The notes beneath the pieces are model-generated. The model saw nothing but the letters and a program-made list of their open reading frames with translations. It did not search any database and was not told the origin of the DNA. A program made the position numbers and the translations under genes. Of a DNA stretch of 25,733 nucleotides, positions 23,977 to 25,733 are shown in pieces. Source of the stretch: an uncultured Opitutia bacterium (GTDB lineage: Bacteria > Verrucomicrobiota > Verrucomicrobiia > Opitutales > Opitutaceae); assembly GCA_903938935.1 (NCBI GenBank), contig CAJAFD010000033.1, forward strand, positions 1-25,733, given 5' to 3'. Position 1 is the first letter of the stretch, and every line of letters begins with the position of its first letter.

Positions 23977-25014
23977 ATGTTTGTTGACGAATGTGTAATC
24001 AAAGTAAGCGCCGGTGACGGCGGTCGTGGCTGCGTGTCGTTTCGCCGCGAGAAATACGAACCTTGGGGCGGCCCCAACGGTGGCGATGGTGGCCGCGGCG
24101 GTGACGTCATTCTCGTTGGTGACGTTAACACCAACAATCTAGTCGATTACAAGTATCAGCCCCACTGGCGCGCCGAACGCGGCGAACACGGCCAAGGCAA
24201 AGATTGCAACGGCCGCGAAGGTAAATCGGCCGAACTCCGCATGCCCCTCGGCACCGTCGTCATCGACGAAGCGACCGACTTGCCCGTCGCCGAAATTGTC
24301 GAAGACGGCCAACGCGTCATCCTCTGCAAAGGTGGCAACGGCGGCTGGGGCAACACCCACTTTAAGAACTCCACCAACCGCGCCCCCAAGCGCGCCAACG
24401 ACGGCCTCGACGGCGCTCGCGGCGCCTATCGCCTCGTCTTGAAGAGCATCGCCGACGTCGGCCTCGTGGGCTTCCCCAACGCCGGCAAATCTTCGCTCAC
24501 CAATTCCATCACCAAAGCCCGCCCGAAGATGGCGGCTTATCCGTTCACGACCCTGCATCCGCAGATCGGCGTCATCGACTTCCTCGATGAACGCAAAGGC
24601 CACCGTCATCTCTTACTCGCCGACATCCCCGGTCTCATCGAAGGCGCCAACGAAAACCGCGGCCTAGGCCACCGGTTTCTCCGCCACATCGAACGCTGCG
24701 CCGTCCTTGTCCTCATCATCGACATGGCGGGTACCGATGCGCGCGACCCGCGCGACGATTACAAACACCTCCTCAACGAACTCAAACTCTACGACCCCGC
24801 GCTGCTCGACAAGCCGCGCCTGGTCGCCGCGAACAAGATGGACGTGCCCGAGTCCGCCGCGCTGCTCACTAAATTTAAAAAACGCCACAAGGTCGACGTC
24901 ATCGAGATCTCCTGCCGCGAAGGCGACGGGCTGGAGAAACTCAAAAAAGAACTCTTAAAACGCGTCACGGCCTTCCGGGTGCGTGAGAAAAAAACGCGCA
25001 AGGATTCACTCTGA
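23977..25014 (+). CDS. obgE: GTPase ObgE (CgtA)
   Basis: Obg is an essential GTPase involved in 50S ribosome maturation and stress control. The 345-residue product has the glycine-rich Obg fold (1-155, GDGGRGCVSFRREKYEPWGGPNGGDGGRGGDV and the later KGGNGGWGNTHFKNSTNRAP), then a G domain with P-loop G165-FPNAGKS, switch I YPFTTLHPQIGV (188-199), D216-I-P-G-L-I-E-G-A, NKMD, and a SCREGDGLE stretch in place of the SAx G5 motif. There is no C-terminal OCT domain; the protein ends soon after the G domain in a basic tail, as in the many short Obg proteins. The 66 bp before it contain no clear Shine-Dalgarno sequence. It is commonly near ribosomal protein genes rather than ftsZ, so this placement is a little unusual. 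Confidence 0.95.
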   Translation: MFVDECVIKVSAGDGGRGCVSFRREKYEPWGGPNGGDGGRGGDVILVGDVNTNNLVDYKYQPHWRAERGEHGQGKDCNGREGKSAELRMPLGTVVIDEATDLPVAEIVEDGQRVILCKGGNGGWGNTHFKNSTNRAPKRANDGLDGARGAYRLVLKSIADVGLVGFPNAGKSSLTNSITKARPKMAAYPFTTLHPQIGVIDFLDERKGHRHLLLADIPGLIEGANENRGLGHRFLRHIERCAVLVLIIDMAGTDARDPRDDYKHLLNELKLYDPALLDKPRLVAANKMDVPESAALLTKFKKRHKVDVIEISCREGDGLEKLKKELLKRVTAFRVREKKTRKDSL

Positions 25015-25033
25015 GTTGGTGCGCTCAGGTTCC

Positions 25034-25060
25034 GCGGGACGCGTGATTGACGCGTCTCGC
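25034..25060 (+). terminator. Strong hairpin after obgE, no U-tract
   Basis: GCGGGACGCG (25034-25043) pairs with CGCGTCTCGC (25051-25060) over ten positions with one G-U wobble in RNA and a 7-nt loop. It sits 20 bp after the obgE stop and 22 bp before the next start. No T-run follows, so it is not a classic intrinsic terminator; it may slow transcription or protect the upstream message. Confidence 0.45.
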
Positions 25061-25081
25061 CGGAATTGCCGTTCTGCCGGG

Positions 25082-25591
25082 ATGTTCAAGATCGTCGTCT
25101 TTATCGGGAGTTTGCTCAGTTTGCTGGCCGTCACCGGCTGCAAACCCAAATCGGCCAGCATCACTTCGCTCCAGCGCAAAGAGGCGGCTAGCTTAATCAG
25201 CGAGGCGGAGTTTGCCCTGACGATTCGCGAACTTGCGCGCGCAGAAAAATTACTCACGCAAGCCTCCGCGCTGGAATTTGATAACGGGAAAACCTGGATC
25301 TCGCTCGGGATGATTCGCGTCCGCCTTGGCCGGAAGCCCGCGGCGAAAGCAGCTTACGAATCGGCGCTCCACGCCTACGAAGAGGCTTACGCACTCGAGC
25401 CGAAGTCGGCCCAACTTTATCTCCAACAGGTTTACCTCCTCGCGCTCCTGGGCCGCATGACTGAAGCCCGCAGCTTATTGGCTGAGATTCAGAAAAAGCA
25501 CGGAGCCGATCCCGAAGTGCGTTCCTTCGTGCAAAGCCGGCAATTGGACGCGATGGCGCAGTCGCCACAATTCAAGGAAATCGCGCTCTGA
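25082..25591 (+). CDS. Small TPR-like lipoprotein
   Basis: The 169-residue product begins with a lipoprotein signal sequence: FKIVVFIGSLLSLL followed by the lipobox LAVTGC with Cys20 at the cleavage site. The mature part is helical, with two or three TPR-like repeats: ARAEKLLTQASALEFDNGKTWISLGMIRVRLGR, then AYESALHAYEEAYALEPKSAQLYLQQVYLLALLGRMTEARSLLAEI. TPR repeats mediate protein contacts, so an envelope scaffold role is likely but unspecified. ATG 25082 is chosen because it starts the signal peptide; upstream in-frame starts would place basic residues before it and spoil the signal. It follows the obgE hairpin. Confidence 0.82.
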   Translation: MFKIVVFIGSLLSLLAVTGCKPKSASITSLQRKEAASLISEAEFALTIRELARAEKLLTQASALEFDNGKTWISLGMIRVRLGRKPAAKAAYESALHAYEEAYALEPKSAQLYLQQVYLLALLGRMTEARSLLAEIQKKHGADPEVRSFVQSRQLDAMAQSPQFKEIAL

Positions 25592-25602
25592 TTTTTTTCG
25601 GG

Positions 25603-25733
25603 ATGCACGATTACGCCCTAGAGTTTTCAAAAGTTGCGCTCGCGCATCTGCTGGCGGTGGCGAGTCCCGGTCCGGACTTTGCGATCGTGCTGCGCCAAAG
25701 TCTGCTCCACGGCCGGCGCACGGCGACGTGGAC
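25603..25733 (+). CDS. LysE/RhtB-family exporter, N-terminal fragment (runs off window)
   Basis: ATG 25603 opens a frame to the window end (43 codons). The product MHDYALEFSKVALAHLL... includes VASPGPDFAIVLRQSLLHGRR, the N-terminal signature of RhtB/LysE transporters, which export amino acids such as homoserine or threonine through a membrane-embedded domain. The GGG just before the ATG is a weak ribosome site. Only the first helix and part of the next loop are visible, so substrate class cannot be judged. Confidence 0.8.
   Translation, partial: MHDYALEFSKVALAHLLAVASPGPDFAIVLRQSLLHGRRTATW

Noticed and set aside
1..25733. CRISPR arrays, tRNA or rRNA genes, intact insertion sequences
   Set aside because: None seen: no regularly spaced repeats with unique spacers, no cloverleaf or rRNA-like sequence and no transposase frame.

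Overview
The window looks like a chromosomal segment from a verrucomicrobial bacterium, most likely close to Opitutaceae. This is judged from gene content, gene order and protein style, not from a database match. The main block is a division and cell wall (dcw) cluster on the + strand. To its left is a small catabolic island with two sulfatases, and to its right are obgE, a small lipoprotein and the start of a LysE/RhtB-type exporter.

Region 1 (1-6206), sulfatase island: an exported sulfatase on the minus strand runs off the left edge. A gap of about 560 bp separates it from a + strand set: a sodium:solute symporter, an AraC-type regulator 3 bp behind it, and a second, apparently cytoplasmic sulfatase. 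The layout suggests uptake, sensing and desulfation of a sulfated carbohydrate.

Region 2 (6207-6866), AT-rich gap: no convincing gene is present. It holds three copies of a 13-bp repeat, a smaller repeat/palindrome cluster and, next to mraZ, a 10-bp-periodic TGGGN array that matches the known MraZ operator.

Region 3 (6867-23910), dcw cluster: mraZ, (unassigned 80-codon ORF), rsmH, ftsL-like, ftsI, murE, murF, mraY, a LysM protein, ftsW, murG, murB, ddl, ftsQ, ftsA, ftsZ. The cluster makes lipid II (MurE, MurF, MraY, MurG, MurB, Ddl), polymerises and cross-links septal peptidoglycan (FtsW, FtsI) and builds the Z-ring (FtsQ, FtsL, FtsA, FtsZ). Several neighbours overlap by 1-7 nt, suggesting translational coupling, and clear Shine-Dalgarno sequences are scarce. 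murD and murC are absent from their usual places; a LysM protein sits in the murD slot.

Region 4 (23911-25733): obgE, a hairpin, a TPR-like lipoprotein and a truncated RhtB/LysE-type transporter.

The most notable points are a changed T7 loop in FtsZ (third acidic residue is Thr), the LysM gene in place of murD, a DNPK motif in MurE, a Cys at the MurB proton-donor position, unusual upstream repeats and small ORFs, and a switch in strand composition within a co-directional cluster. I saw no CRISPR array, tRNA, rRNA or intact mobile element.
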